Of a stretch of DNA of 64,000 bases, positions 1 through 11,882 are shown one piece after another. The notes under the pieces are model-generated. The model did no database searches and had not been told where the DNA came from. It worked only from the letters and a program-made list of their open reading frames with translations. The translations under genes and the position numbers were made by a program. The stretch's first letter is position 1; each line of letters opens with the position of its first letter. Where the stretch lies: the NCBI RefSeq assembly GCF_905147365.1, contig NC_056428.1, positions 8,958,001-9,022,000 on the forward strand. Reading direction: 5' to 3'. The stretch is from Aricia agestis (Eukaryota > Arthropoda > Insecta > Lepidoptera > Lycaenidae).

Positions 1-3
1 CCG

Positions 4-2005
4 TTTCATGCATCTAACATTTTTCAAATATTTTCGTAACAATAATTTTATACTCCTTCACAGTTAATATTTATAATTTTATACTAGCTGTTGCCCGCGA
101 CTTCGTCCGCGTGGACTTCAGTTTATAGCGCGCGGTGTCAATAAAATTGGTGTCAAAAGCTTTTTCGAAACCCTGGTACCCCTTAAATCAAAATACCCAA
201 AACAGCCGTGTAGTGTGCACATAATAAGATTTTTTTAAAATTAAACTTTTTTATACCAAGCTTATATTTTAGCGTTACAACTTACATTATTTTGTGATAT
301 CTATGTTGGTAAGTGAGTTATTTAATAACATGTATAACAATCGACAGAATCTAAACATCAACTCAACATGGTACCACCTTTTATAGAAATACATATGAGC
401 AAGCGATAGCGCGATCTAGGCGACCCTTGGCGCCATCTGTTCCAGTTTTTGGAACTAACTTAATTTGAACAAATTTACGCATAAACACCCCCTTACAACC
501 CCTTTTTCCAGTAAGAAGTAGCCTATGTCCTTAGGCTTTAGACTATCTGTGTACAAAAATTCATTACAATGGGTTCAGTAGTTTTGGCGCTGTTTTTTTT
601 TAATTTGATAAATGATATCTAAGTTGGTAGGTGAGTTATTAGTTAGTAACGTGTATAACAATCGAAAGAATCGAAAAATACATCTCAACATGGTACCATC
701 TCTTATAGAAATACGCATGAGCAAGCAATAGCGCGATCTAGGGGACTCTTGGCGCCATCTGTTTTGCATTTTTGGGACTAACTTAATTTGACCAAATTTA
801 CGCATTTTCACCCCCTTACAACCCCTTTTTCCAGTTAAAAAGTAGCCTTTGTCCTTTCTCTGGCTTTAGACTATCTGTGTACAAAATTTTATTACAATCG
901 GTTCAGTAGTTTTGGCGTGAAAGCGAGACAGACAGACAGACAGACAGAGATACTTTCGCATTTATAATATTAGTATAGATTAATAAGTTAGCATTTAGCA
1001 ACTTTTCATTTTTATTCATTTACAATAATTAAAGGAAACATTTGTTTTTGTAGATGGAATATAATTTATTACATTTTGATTTTTTTTGTTCTCTTGTAAA
1101 AAAAAAACCCGTAGCAAGGAATATGAAAACTTTCACCCATATCATCTTAAAACGCACAAACTATAGACTATAGGACTTATGTAAATAAATTTTCTCAAAA
1201 AACACTGGGCGTTTTTCTTGTTATGCGAATTATCGCCCGCGCGCGGATCTGAAACGGACAGGAAAAGCGCCCGAAAATCCTGATTTCAAATTTACGTAAC
1301 TGTTGCCGAGAAACCGTAAATATACATGATTATCTAGTTTTAATAAGTTTTATATTTATTAGTTTTGTCAGGCGATTTATTTTTACAAAAATACTGCCAT
1401 GCAAACGACCTGTCAAAAGGGGTTTGAACTTTGAAAATATCCATTCTTTAAAGAAGGGATATTTTCAATTATTTAATTCACAATTCTATTTTTAAACCAG
1501 GTCACAACCTCCAGACTTTTAATATTAATATGTTGTAAGTCAATAGGACGTCTTTAATAGTTTTGTATTCTTTATCAGATTTTACACATACTTCTAGGAA
1601 TTAATATTCGAAGCTCGGTACAAATGAAATGACGGGATTCCTCGAACTATATTATCATATCATAGATTATAGAGTAAATTGAAATCGATTTGCATGCAAT
1701 TTTGTGATATCATATCACGACAGTTAACATTATTTTATAACCTATAGTTTGTGCGTTCTAAGATGATATGGGTGACAGTTTTCATGTTCCTTGCTACGGG
1801 TTTTTTACAAGAAAACAAAAAAAAAATCAAAATGTAATAAATTATATTCCATCTATAAAAACAAATGTTTCCTATAATTGTAAATGAATAAAAATGAAAA
1901 GATGCTAAATGCTAACTTATTAATAAAAATTATAAATATTAACTGTGAAATAGGAGTATAAAATTATTGTTACGAAAACATTTGAAAAATGTCATATGCA
2001 TGAAA
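4..2005. repeat. Long foldback element split by a Helitron
   Basis: The left arm (about 4-83 and 976-1183) matches the reverse complement of the right arm (1741-2005) almost throughout, including the oligo-A/T tracts. The centre (1184-1740) is unique AT-rich DNA. The left arm is cut by the insertion at 84-977. The outer end lies within three bases of the window start, so the left limit is uncertain. No coding capacity is visible. Confidence 0.75.
84..977 (-). mobile_element. Lep1-like non-autonomous Helitron
   Basis: Read on the minus strand it starts TCTATACTAATATTATAAAT and ends GGGCAACAGCTAG, the termini typical of lepidopteran Lep1-type Helitron-like elements (TC at the 5' end, CTAG at the 3' end, insertion between A and T). 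It contains a GACA-rich tract at 928-950 and an internal direct duplication: about 296-540 resembles about 605-900, including the shared GCGCGATCTAGG and TTGGCGCCATCTGTT. It has no transposase gene. It interrupts the foldback arm around it. Confidence 0.75.
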
Positions 2006-3636
2006 GAACTTATGTCAATAGAGATTGACTCTGTTGAATCGAAATCAAATCGATAAAAAAGGGCGGCCATCTTAAATCGCCGGCACCACTGAAATGTCAG
2101 TACGAAATCGATAATTTCGATTGCAATTCCTTTACGAAGTGATTCGATATTTTTAAACTATCGATTAATTTTTGTTAGGTCACTTCCCTACTATTGTCAA
2201 TTATAATGTGCCACGCATATCATCATATTAAACGCACAAACTATAATCATAAAATAATTTACTTTCATATTAGGGTACTCTAAAGATGAGTACCTAGCTA
2301 GAATAAGCGAATACAACAAGTGTGCTTTAGAACACACAACCGAAGTAAAACTTCTTGAGCTCCATCCATATGTACAGAAGTTTGAGAAAAAATGCGCGCG
2401 CACCTCTCCGTTCGCCTAACCCGATCACACTTTTCGTAACGCTCTCGTCACGCATTTGCCAGCTTACTCCCCAAGTGCGTAAAGAAGTTTTACTTCAAAA
2501 ACTTAGGCCTTTGCATCCGTTGTGGATAGTTTAAATGTCCCCACTCTTCAAATACTGCTGTGCCTAGGACGTGATTTTTTAATGTCCAACGCAACAAAGT
2601 GGGTCCAGTCCAGAGGTTTGAATAGCTGGGACGTCTGGGATCATGCATGTGCGGGTTTCCTCGCGATGTTTCCTTAACCGTACGTAACACTTTAGATATG
2701 AAAATGGCTCATTGGTACACGCTTCCACTCGGGATCGAATCTGTGCCTCTCTCGAGTGCGAACCAAAGGTATATATAGACCTACTATGTCACTGTAGCCA
2801 GAATATTTCCAATAAAATCCATCGGAATCGGCGTGGAGACCATTATGCAGTCATTCACATGATTAATGATTATCTAGATTCTAGTGTGTGAACTGTGATG
2901 CGTTTAAACGCATCACAGATAACTTTATGATTAGGTATTAGGTATTAATACCTAATCATAAAGTTATGTTGTGTTAAAGGGAAATCACATAGTATAGTAA
3001 TGTAAGTAAGTCTATTGAAATATCTACTGAAATAATTTTGGCTTACATTTAAGAGCCCATATGACCCTAACTTGCCTATATACTTTAACCTAGATCTCAC
3101 AATCTGTAAGGTCTAGAAAACTGATTTTTTGACACAAGTAACTTCAGTTCATAAAGATTAAATGCTCAAGACGAAAACACGATTACTTAAAAAATGCTTG
3201 ATAGTTTCTTTTTTACAAAAAACCTTGTTTTAGACACATTTTTGCTTGGATCTTCGAAGTTTGCTGTCTTTTTTTTAATATTTTTTAATATCTAAAAAGG
3301 TATTGATAAAACCTAAATTTGCTCAAAACACTTTTTTCATAATCATTATAGTTCGTCTTTTATTCAAGTAAAACTAACTCGGCGATGATTCCGCGCCGTC
3401 CTTTTTCACCTGGTATATGAAAGACGGGCGTGAGTGTGAAGAGAGAAGGACGATGTTTGATTTTTAGAGTCAGGTGAGCTCTTAAGGTTCTGATTCTCTT
3501 TGCACCTTCCAAACAATTTTAGTTGAATAGAGAGAGGAAAATGGCAAATGTAAAGTCAAGTTAAGCGTGATGAACAAATAAATATATTTCAGCCGTAATT
3601 AATAAGTCAGAGTCAGAAGTCATCGGTGTCGAGTTT
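2006..3636. other. Intergenic, no gene seen
   Basis: I see no convincing coding sequence. The stretch holds a perfect 21-bp-arm hairpin around 2921-2966 and otherwise unassigned AT-rich DNA. A short tract near 2228-2245 resembles the CGCACAAACTATA end of the foldback arm upstream. Confidence 0.5.
2921..2966. repeat. Hairpin inverted repeat
   Basis: ATAACTTTATGATTAGGTAT is followed after a few bases by its reverse complement. It is a small foldback with no visible partner element. Confidence 0.6.
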
Positions 3637-5188
3637 TTAACGCACGTAGTACGCCGCGTAGGGAGAAGCGTAGGTGTAGGCGGAGTAGGCTAGCGGTGCG
3701 GTGTAGGCGGAATAGGCGGAGTAGGCTACTGGCGCGGTGTAGGCCGCCGCTACTGGCGCAGTGTATGCCGCCGCTACTGGCGCGGTGTATGCCACCACTG
3801 CTGGCTTAGCTGCGGCCACAGCCAAGAAGCAGACGAATACGAACTGTGGAAAAAGAAATAAAAAAATGAAGTTTCAAAATAGTTGCGTTACTATGGGTGA
3901 AGGATTTGTTTAAACTAATATGTGAAACATACTGCCGCCTTTTCAACTTTGGATTCTTAAAAATTGTTATGGCTGGTATTTCAATCGCCAGATATTTACC
4001 AATGGAATAAATTTGGCGTTTTGACAGATTTTATATGGAAAAAATGTCAAAGTGTCATTTATTCAGGTAAAAGTTATCTGACGATTGAAAAATCGGCCCT
4101 TGTACGGTCTGTCCACGTCTCCACGTTTCGACGTTGACGTGACGTGAAAATGCATGTCACGGTATAGCAACATTTTACGTCTTTTTTTTAAATCTCTCTC
4201 TCCGACTTCAGAATACGTATTGTGCGATCCATAATATGAAGAATTCTAGATAATTCACAAATTATCTATAATTTGTGAAGAATGTAGCAGTTTTATAAGG
4301 CATGGTGGGTACAATGTTGCTACATCGTGACGTGCATTTTTACGTTACGTTAACGTACATTTTCACGTTCCGACAACGAACCGTACTACGTTGACGACGT
4401 CATAACATGGACGTGTGGACAGGCCCATAGTAGTAAGAATTCACTTATTTCTATAGAAATTACATCTGTCACGAACTTTAAACAGTATGATGTATTGCCA
4501 GTGAACAGTACAAATTGAACTTTTAATAATTACTCATACCATTTATAAGCTTCTATACTACAACATTTTAGTTAAACATTTAACTTTAAGCACTCAGAAA
4601 AAAGGTAACATTTAAAATATAAACTGCTGCAATGCAGGCGCTCTGTTACATTATTTTAGACTTGGCAAATGTTCTGATTACTTAACTATAACCCGCGCAC
4701 GTAACTTAAACAAAATACAACCTGCATTTTTCATTTACTGACATACTTAAAAGTTATTTAAAACAAAATTATCTTATAGTGTTAAGATCAAAGTTTTTTA
4801 ATATTAATAAAGTTTGAAATTAAAATTAAGTTAAACTGATACTGCAGGTTAAAATTACCCAAAAGTATAATGTTGACCTACTGATTTTTTTTAACTTTTA
4901 AAGTTTTGAGTTTTAATTACCCCATTGCATCAATATTAAAAGGAAATATTGACAATCGGATAGTAATTTTCAACATTATTAGAATTGCACTAAACTCTTA
5001 AAAGATATTTTGATGACTAAGAAAAGCTGTAACATCTCTTTACCTACTGTCAACATTTTTAAGTAGGTATCCTACAGTAATGGAAACTCTTCAAAATTAA
5101 TAATATGTTAAGCGAAGAAAGTACCTAATTACATGCAACTACTGTTTAATAGATAAATGCTTTTTATTGTACTTACAAGCTTGAACAT
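3637..5188 (-). CDS. Small secreted AYTAPVA-repeat cuticle-type protein (copy 1)
   Basis: This is a two-exon gene. Exon 1 (5177-5188) encodes MFKL and ends at a GTAAGT donor. Exon 2 (3637-3843) follows a TTTTTCCACAG acceptor and runs to TAA. The 72-residue product has a signal peptide of about 16 residues (MFKLFVFVCFLAVAAA) cut before Lys-Pro. The mature chain consists of AYTAPVA repeats (three), then AYSAYTAPLAYSAYTY and the tail ASPYAAYYVR. There is no enzyme domain and no Cys in the mature part. Low-complexity Ala/Tyr/Pro/Val chains of this kind are known as cuticular or extracellular coat proteins, and database entries sometimes carry names such as cuticle protein or neuropeptide-like 4; the role here is inferred. 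The 1,333-bp intron holds a MITE. The tail differs from the other copies, which end in LRR. The family assignment is firm; the exact function is unknown. Confidence 0.85.
4095..4426. repeat. MITE-like element in an intron
   Basis: The ends are inverted (GGCCC...TGTCCACGTC against GACGTGTGGACAGGCCC), and the interior is rich in ACGT, with several TGACGTGACGTG-like tracts and a small hairpin near 4251-4279. It lies wholly in the intron of the 3637-5188 gene. Confidence 0.5.
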
Positions 5189-5217
5189 CTTGTATGTTTG
5201 TTTGCTACTGCCGAGCT

Positions 5218-5251
5218 ACTGATACAATGTGTGGATGACCAGAATTTTATA
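5218..5251 (-). promoter_or_regulatory. Core promoter of the 3637-5188 gene
   Basis: A TATAAAA box (5245-5251) is followed 31 nt later by an arthropod initiator TCAGT (5218-5222). The ATG lies about 32 nt further on. Confidence 0.7.
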
Positions 5252-5472
5252 CTAACTCAACGAAGGCTACGTACATTGAAGGCTCATCAGTACGCATAAG
5301 GAATCTATATTAGGGAGTGATAAGGAAAAAGTCTTCAAATTGAAATCAACATAATTAAATGCTTGTTTGACCTACTAATAATTAAGTGATTGACCTAAGT
5401 ACTATGATACCTTGTTGGCATAATAATATTATTGTAATTATAATCTTTACCTTAGTGCGACAGTTAGTCAAA

Positions 5473-5833
5473 TAAGGCCCTATTCGACCAAACTTGAAGT
5501 TACACGCGTATAACTATCGTGAGAATAATTTTACTCCTTTAATTTACTCTAGGGTATTATCGTTTGCATTTTACCAAGTTACTCATAGAGTATGAAATAA
5601 AATGTCAATTATAGTTCACAATGACACCGACCGTGACAGTTGAACCCTGTTGTGCAACTATTCTCAGTTTAATATTTACTCCACCAAAATAGCCCGTGTA
5701 AATATTTACTCCCGTGTAATTACCTCATTCTTGGATTAGAAGTTGGAAAAACGCAAAACCAGCTTACTCTTTGATTAGGAGACAGTTATACTCGAGTAAA
5801 ATTTTACTCCAGTTTGGTCGAATCCGCCCTAAG
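5473..5833. repeat. MITE with ATTCGACCAAACT termini (copy 1)
   Basis: The inverted ends read TATTCGACCAAACTTGAAGT and GGATTCGACCAAACTGGAGT (reverse strand). It is closely related to the copy at 55051-55452 over its whole length. Confidence 0.65.
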
Positions 5834-5940
5834 TATAATAAAAAAATCTTCTTGACAATTACTCAGCTTTAAAAATAAGAAAAGACCTTTTTCATGAATG
5901 AACTACGCGTAATGATTGTCACATACAGGAAATTCATTAA

Positions 5941-6398
5941 GGCGAGGATAAACCCCAATTTATTGTTCCGTGACTCCCGGTTTACCTAGTTCCAATATAA
6001 TAACGAAGTGTTAAGAAATATGAGATATAAAGCCCAATATATAAAATACCTTAAACCATAAACATTTTAATAAAACGTAATACTTTGGCTGTAATTAATT
6101 TACAAACTCACCTCCGATAAAAACCTATTTCATCGAAATATAAGTATCAACTAGGATAATTATACATTTTATTTGAATAAATTGTTAGTAAATCTATATT
6201 AAAATGCCCTTAACCGAACAATTTTGTTTCTTAATGTTTATTCCCAAAGATATTTTAAAAAAACATGAAAAATAGAGAAGATCCGCCCGAGAACCTACAG
6301 TTTTATGCTAAGCTAAAATGAATCTTATTGCGATGCGTATACGCTTGGTCTTTGGTTGTGTGCAAGGTTATCGTTTTGGATTGGGATTAATCCCCGCC
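5941..6398. repeat. TTAA-flanked MITE (copy 1)
   Basis: TTAA occurs immediately outside both ends (5937-5940 and 6399-6402). The terminal inverted repeats are GGCGAGGATAAACCCCAAT and GGCGGGGATTAATCCCAAT, matching at 16 of 19 positions. A second copy lies at 33414-33874 in the opposite orientation. TTAA duplication is typical of piggyBac-like elements; no transposase is present. Confidence 0.7.
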
Positions 6399-6553
6399 TT
6401 AAAAGTGCTTTTTCACGCTGGATACCCTCACCAAAATACGCGTAGCTTCCATCGTCTCAACTGCGTAAACTATTTAGAGCCCTAAGCTACAACTTACAAG
6501 GGTCCCTAAACATCTCCAAGAATACAATCTTCTCTTGGCTTGGACTTAGGTAC

Positions 6554-6728
6554 TATCAGAGAAGTCGATTCCTAGGCAGATGGCAGACCTAAGTAATTTG
6601 GTCGCACCCACCGATCACAGCTAACATTGAATTGACATAAGCCGACCAAATGACTTTGGCAGATTAGACAGAACTATGTCTATTGTGACTTTGGTCCGTC
6701 AACTGCTTAGGAATCAATTTCCTCGATG
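6554..6728. repeat. MITE with TATCAGAGAAGT terminus (copy 1)
   Basis: The left end is TATCAGAGAAGTCGATTCC; the right end carries the inverted partner GGAATCAATTTCCTCGATG. GTAC precedes the element and GTAA follows it. It belongs to the same family as the copies at 34839-34992, 35656-35953 and 62856-63322. Confidence 0.65.
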
Positions 6729-7254
6729 GTAAATAAAAAGTTTTGCGCTAAAAGGCCTCGTAACTTCAATGTAAATAACGCTCAAAAAATAAAATATTTT
6801 AGAGTATGAAAAGAGCATTACCAGAATATAATAACAGGCCAACGAAGGGCAACATAAAGGCGTACTTAACAAATAAAGTTGATTTAAATTGAAGACGCGA
6901 GTGGAAGAACACAATAACTAACTGTAAAAAAATGCAATTTTTTTGCATAAATGGAGGCTTTAGGGCCGGAAAAATGATTGAAAGAAAATAATCGTGCGTT
7001 TATGTATAGTCAGATACATTAGGCAGGTGATGAAGTAGATAAGTTATAACAAGGTTTGTTCAAATTATAAGGGAAAAAATTAGTAAATATTCGTATGTTA
7101 CAAAATGTTAGTTATCGTGTTCTTCAACTCACGTCTTTAATTATATAAGATTCCCCAGTTATCTAAGGAGATGGAGAGAATTATATTGGATTGAAACCTA
7201 ATAAAGTATTCATGTGAGGACGAACAATTGCGTATGATTAGGGCGCTCACTGTA

Positions 7255-7757
7255 CCGAATATACATTTTTTTATACGCTTTTTATTAGCTTCACCTGTAT
7301 GTTTGTTTGTAACCGACTTCTTTGGGCGCCCCGCGCCTCCCCCAGGGTCTTCCACTTGTCTCGCTCCAGCGGCACCGTTGGCCAGCCCGGCTGGTACGCC
7401 TCCAGCTCATCGCGCCATCTTTTCCTAGGCCGGCCACGGTTGCGTCTTCCATCTTCAGGTACCCACTCTGTCGATATCTTTGCCCAGCGGTCGGGATGCA
7501 TACGGCTAACGTGGCCAGCCCAATCCCATTTTAGCTTAGCCGCTTTAACTTCTACGTCCGTGATTTTTGTTTGTGAGCGCAGTATTGTGTTCCTTATTTT
7601 GTCCAGAAGACTTACTCCCAACATACTGCGCTCCATTGCTCTTTGGCAAACCCCGAGTTGGGACTTTTGTAAATCAGTCAATGACCAAGTTTGCGCACCG
7701 TAGGTTAGGACGGGCAGAATACACATGTCGACGAGCCTGCGCCTCTGGTAGCTCTCC
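7255..7757 (-). pseudogene. 5'-truncated LINE reverse transcriptase C-terminus
   Basis: The minus strand encodes the C-terminal part of a non-LTR retrotransposon ORF2, from LVDMCILPVLTYGAQTW through VCQRAMERSMLGVSL and WAGHVSRM to RNRGRPRKRWRDEL. These blocks are characteristic of the region after the polymerase domain in endonuclease/reverse-transcriptase LINEs common in Lepidoptera. The fragment starts abruptly near 7757 with no polymerase or endonuclease domain, as expected for a 5'-truncated insertion. It is about 165 codons of a much longer parent protein. Confidence 0.75.
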
Positions 7758-7811
7758 CTTCATTCATAAACCATACTTTGGTTTATTTATGAAAGCGCGA
7801 TTTTTTAGATT

Positions 7812-7925
7812 AAGAAAAGCGTGGGGTGCTTTTTAAGATATTATCAAAATGATAATCATGCTACTCATATCTGTCAATAAAATATTTATAACTATTGACA
7901 CCATGCACCCCACGCTTTTTTTTAA
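7812..7925. repeat. Short inverted-repeat element
   Basis: AAAAGCGTGGGGTGC near 7817 recurs inverted as GCACCCCACGCTTTT at 7904-7918. It is probably a small MITE inserted next to the LINE fragment. Confidence 0.5.
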
Positions 7926-8139
7926 ATAAAATATTTTTTTTTATTCACACTATTATTAATTTATATTTATTGAAAATTTTAACACTTCTTAATTTTAATT
8001 TATTAAAATTTATTTTCAATTTTTTAGTTTGGTTTTCTATAAAAAGCGTGTTTTTAGTTTATTTTAACTATAATATTTATTTCTTTCGATGTTGTCACCC
8101 AGATGACTTTGTCTGTGTCCTTTGAAATTAAATTAGAGT

Positions 8140-8428
8140 ATAAGGCCCGCAACTTCGTTGCGCCAAAAGCTGTTTATCACGCGGGAATCGTACATTTTCC
8201 GGGATCAAACCTAAAACCCCTTTAAATATTAATTTTATTTTGTTTTTAGTATTTGTTGTTATAGCGGCAACAGATATACACAATCTGTGAAAATTTTAGA
8301 ACTCTAGCTATAGCGATTCTTGAGATACAGCCTGGAGACAGACAGGCGGACAGACAGACGGACAGACAGACATCGAAGTCTCATGAATATGGTCCTGTTT
8401 TCACCCTTTGGGTACGGAACCCTAAAAA
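8140..8428 (-). repeat. AGGGTTCCGTACC interspersed repeat (minus copy)
   Basis: On the minus strand it reads AGGGTTCCGTACCCAAAGGG, then a (GTCTGTC)n tract, then the block ending in GATTGTGTATATCTGTTGCC. The same element recurs at 20196, 24335, 25838, 36118, 39548 and 43117. It carries no ORF. Confidence 0.65.
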
Positions 8429-8464
8429 TGGAGAGCACTAAGAAATTCACAAATCTTAGACGTG

Positions 8465-8772
8465 GGAGAGCCATGCTTCGGCACGAATGGGCCGGCTCGG
8501 CCGGAGAAATACCACGTTCTCACAGAAAACCGGCGTGTAACAGCGATTGCGCTGTGTTTCACCGAGTGAGTGAGTTTACCGGAGGCCCAATCCCCTACCC
8601 TATTCCCTTCCCTTCCCATCCCTACCCTCCCCTATTACCCTATTCCCTCTTAAAAGGCCGGCAGCGCACCTGCTGCAGCTCTTCTGATGCTGCGAGTGTC
8701 CATGGGCGACGGAAGTTGCTTTCTATCAGGTGACCCGTTTGCTCGTTGTCCCCCTTATTTCATTAAAAAAAA
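8465..8772 (+). mobile_element. SINE-like element (copy 1)
   Basis: It begins AGAGCCATGCTTCGGCACGA, has a pyrimidine-rich middle (CCCTATTCCCTTCCC repeats) and ends CCCTTATTTCATT plus an A-run. Copies at 51711-52032 and 62873-63195 share the start and the A-rich end. The apparent reading frame across it is not a gene. Confidence 0.65.
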
Positions 8773-9047
8773 TCGACACAACGCTAGTTGTCTTTTTCTC
8801 CCAAAAGTTGCCAATGCACTCGGCACTTCTATAGTTTTTACACTCTCGGTACGAAACCTAATAAACAGTTAAATTAAGAGCAGGTCAAAGTTCTGTCAGC
8901 TCGTTTTGGTCTAAAAGTGATCTTTTTGTACTGCGTGGGCTTTTAATAAGTCGGTCTTTACCGCACTCTTATATCCCATCTCAATTAAAAAGCAATTTGA
9001 ATTATACATTTCGGGTACGCTGTTCTATTTTAAGGTTACATTATTAT

Positions 9048-11170
9048 CTAGGTATATAATTGGATGCTGTTAAGCATTGGTGTGTCATCCCACATCGGAC
9101 TAGTTTTGAGTAATCGGTGTTTTAAGTTTTTTTGGAATAATCTTTATTTTCTGCTTATTTTAAGCAAAAAAATGTTATTGTGCGGTATCATTTTTTTTTG
9201 TTGAAATGCGTAGATTATGATTATGAAAAAACATTTTAATTTTACATTCAGTTTTAAGAGAAAACGTATAAAAATGGTTAATGCAATATTGCTATAGGGC
9301 TTATTACATAGCATTAATGTCCTTTGTGCTATTTCACATAAATGCAAAATTCTGATTTGTTCTTTCAATACAAAAAGTGCTTTAATTTTAACAAAATGTT
9401 ATAAAATTACCTTGTCACGCCCAAACCGCTAAACCGATTCTTCTGAAATTTGGTATGGAGATACTTTGAGTCCCGGGAAAGGACATAGGGTCCTTTTTAT
9501 TAAAAAAATGTACGGTTCCCAGGCATTAAATAAAAATGATTTCAGCTTATACCGCTATCGGCTACGTGGATTTCGATAATAATATTTGGTATACAGATAC
9601 GTTATGTCTCGGGAAAGGACATAGGATACTTTATATCCGGGAAAAAGGTATGATAAACAAAAATTATTTGCGCCTAAACCACCGAACCGATTTTGATGAA
9701 AATTGGTGTGCACATACTTTGACTCTTGTGAAAGGACATAAGATAATTAGTGTCTTCAAAAATGTACGGTTACCACGTTATAAAATTTCCTATTTTGCGC
9801 CTAAACCGCTGAACAGATTTTGATGAAACTTGGTATGGAGATACTTTGAGTCCCGGAAAAGGCCATAGGATCCTTTTTGTCTCGGAAAAATGTACGGTTC
9901 CCAGGCGTTAAATAAAATTATTTCTGCTTATACCGCTACATGGATTTTGATGATATTTGGTATGCAGATACGTTATGTATCGGAAAAGGACAGAGAGTTC
10001 CCGCTTCTTCCTCCCTTCCCGTGCTTCCCGCAGAGTGCTCTTATGTATCGCGCACACATTTGGGCACTATAAAATTACTCCTGCGTAACTGGCCTGGTTT
10101 CATTGAAACCAGAGTGCTCTTGTGTATTGCGCATACACTTGGGCACTATAAAAATTACTCCTGCGTAACTGGTCTGCTTTCATTGAAACCAGAGTGCTCT
10201 TGTGATTGCGCACACACTTGGGCACTATACAATTACTCCTGCGTAACTGGCCTGGTTTCATTGAACCCAGAGTGCTCTTGTGTATTGCGCACACACTTGG
10301 GCACTATGATATTACTCCTGCGTAACTGGCTTGGTTTTATTGAAACCGGCCACCGCCCCGAAATCGGTGTGGGAGTTTTTTTATTTATTATAATTACCAG
10401 CATTGGACATTGGGCATAATTATTGAAATACTCGTTAGTCTAATTAAATTATTAATCTAATTGCAAACTAAAATAATTAGAATACATTTTATACATATTA
10501 TTATTAATCAACTTACGGGTAATTTCAGATGCACAATTACTTCATCAATCTGATTAATTTGTAATCTGATTAAAATTACTAATTACTTTTTGCCCAACTC
10601 TGCACGTGATAAACTAATTATTTCTACATTAACTAAATTTAATCAAAATCGGTTCAGCAGCTTAAACGCAAATTAATAAAGTTTATAGCGTGAAAACCGA
10701 ACATTTTCCATGATAAAAAATATTATCCTATGTCCTTCTCCAAAACCTTACGTAATATCTACATGTACTTACTCAATATCGATATCTTATGCCAAATTCA
10801 TTGTTGTTGACTGCGTGGGAACCGTACATTTTCCGGGACAAAAAGTATCTAATGTCATTTTAATTGATTCAAAGTATCCGCATACAAAATTTTATCTAAA
10901 TCGGTTCAGCGGTTTAAGCGCAAATCATTTTAGAAACATAGTACATAAATGCTGTATACAAAACCTCACTAAGAGGAATAAGCATTAAGCATTTTTGTAC
11001 TCTAGAATATGCTACAGTGGGTTTTCAAAAAAATGGATTTCACTGTCGTAAACCTTATGTTATAAATAACAAAACTGCATTATTAACTCAAAACCCGATT
11101 TTATGTGGGATGAAACACCAATGCTTAACAGCAGCCATATATTATCTATATACTATATATGCATAAATGT
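9048..11170. repeat. Composite repeat region with inverted flanks
   Basis: Flanks at about 9048-9127 and 11085-11170 are inverted copies (sharing GCTGTTAAGCATTGGTGT). Between them are several degenerate Helitron-type blocks, with repeated phrases such as CCTAAACCGCTGAACAGATT and GGTATGGAGATACTTTGAGT, and a minisatellite. No host gene is seen here, and the stretch 8776-11882 holds only repeats and unassigned AT-rich sequence. Confidence 0.55.
10032..10348 (+). repeat. Minisatellite, four units of about 79 bp
   Basis: Four head-to-tail units begin at 10032, 10111, 10191 and 10269, each opening AGAGTGCTCT and containing GGGCACTAT, ATTACTCCTGCGTAACTGG and TTTCATTGAA. The unit lengths (79, 80, 78 and about 80) are not multiples of three throughout, so the long frame across them is not a real protein. 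Confidence 0.8.
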
Positions 11171-11882
11171 GGTATACCAAATAATATGTTCAGAAATATG
11201 AAAATAAATAGAGGTAATAGAAAATAAGTTATTTTATTATTGTAAGATTTAAGTTTGGAAATTGCAAGTATGTCGTTGATGTCTTTTTTAAGAGTTTACT
11301 TTTAAAGCTAAGGTTACGACATACGACAAATTTTATTATAAACTAAGTTCTTATATCGTTTTAGTTTTGATATTGCATCGGAACCTTAAGAAGGTATGTT
11401 TTTTTCTCTATCTGGCCGTTCCTTTCAGTTTCTAACGTTCGATCGTATAATATAATTATTTATTGGTAGAAATGCTAAATACCAAGTGTTACTTTTTAAA
11501 TCATTTAAGCTCTTTATATTATATTATGTAATGTGTTATGTTTATGGAATTGAGCATTTAAGTGGTTTATGAGTTGGAGTTGAGAACATCAAAGTGAAAA
11601 AGTTAAAACATGTAAGTCTATTGTAAGATTCAGAAAAAAATCTTTGGGCTTAATATTAATTGGGTAATTTGTTTTAATAATGTTTTTTTTATTAAAAAAA
11701 ATGTTTCATATGTTTTATATTATAATAATAATTGTAGTAGGTTAATTTAAATTAAATTGTACATTATACTACGTACGTCAACAGCAATGTGGTTTTATAT
11801 AGATGACGAGAAAAAGATAATCAATAATACCATAGTCATTTAATCGAATCCATATTCAAATAATTCTGTCGTCGTGAACACT

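Noticed and set aside
8320..8733. 137-codon frame
   Set aside because: It crosses the end of one interspersed repeat and most of a SINE-like element; equivalent frames recur at each SINE copy.
9940..10419. 159-codon frame with repeated peptides
   Set aside because: It is caused by the 79-bp minisatellite, whose unit lengths change frame between copies; no start context or signal.
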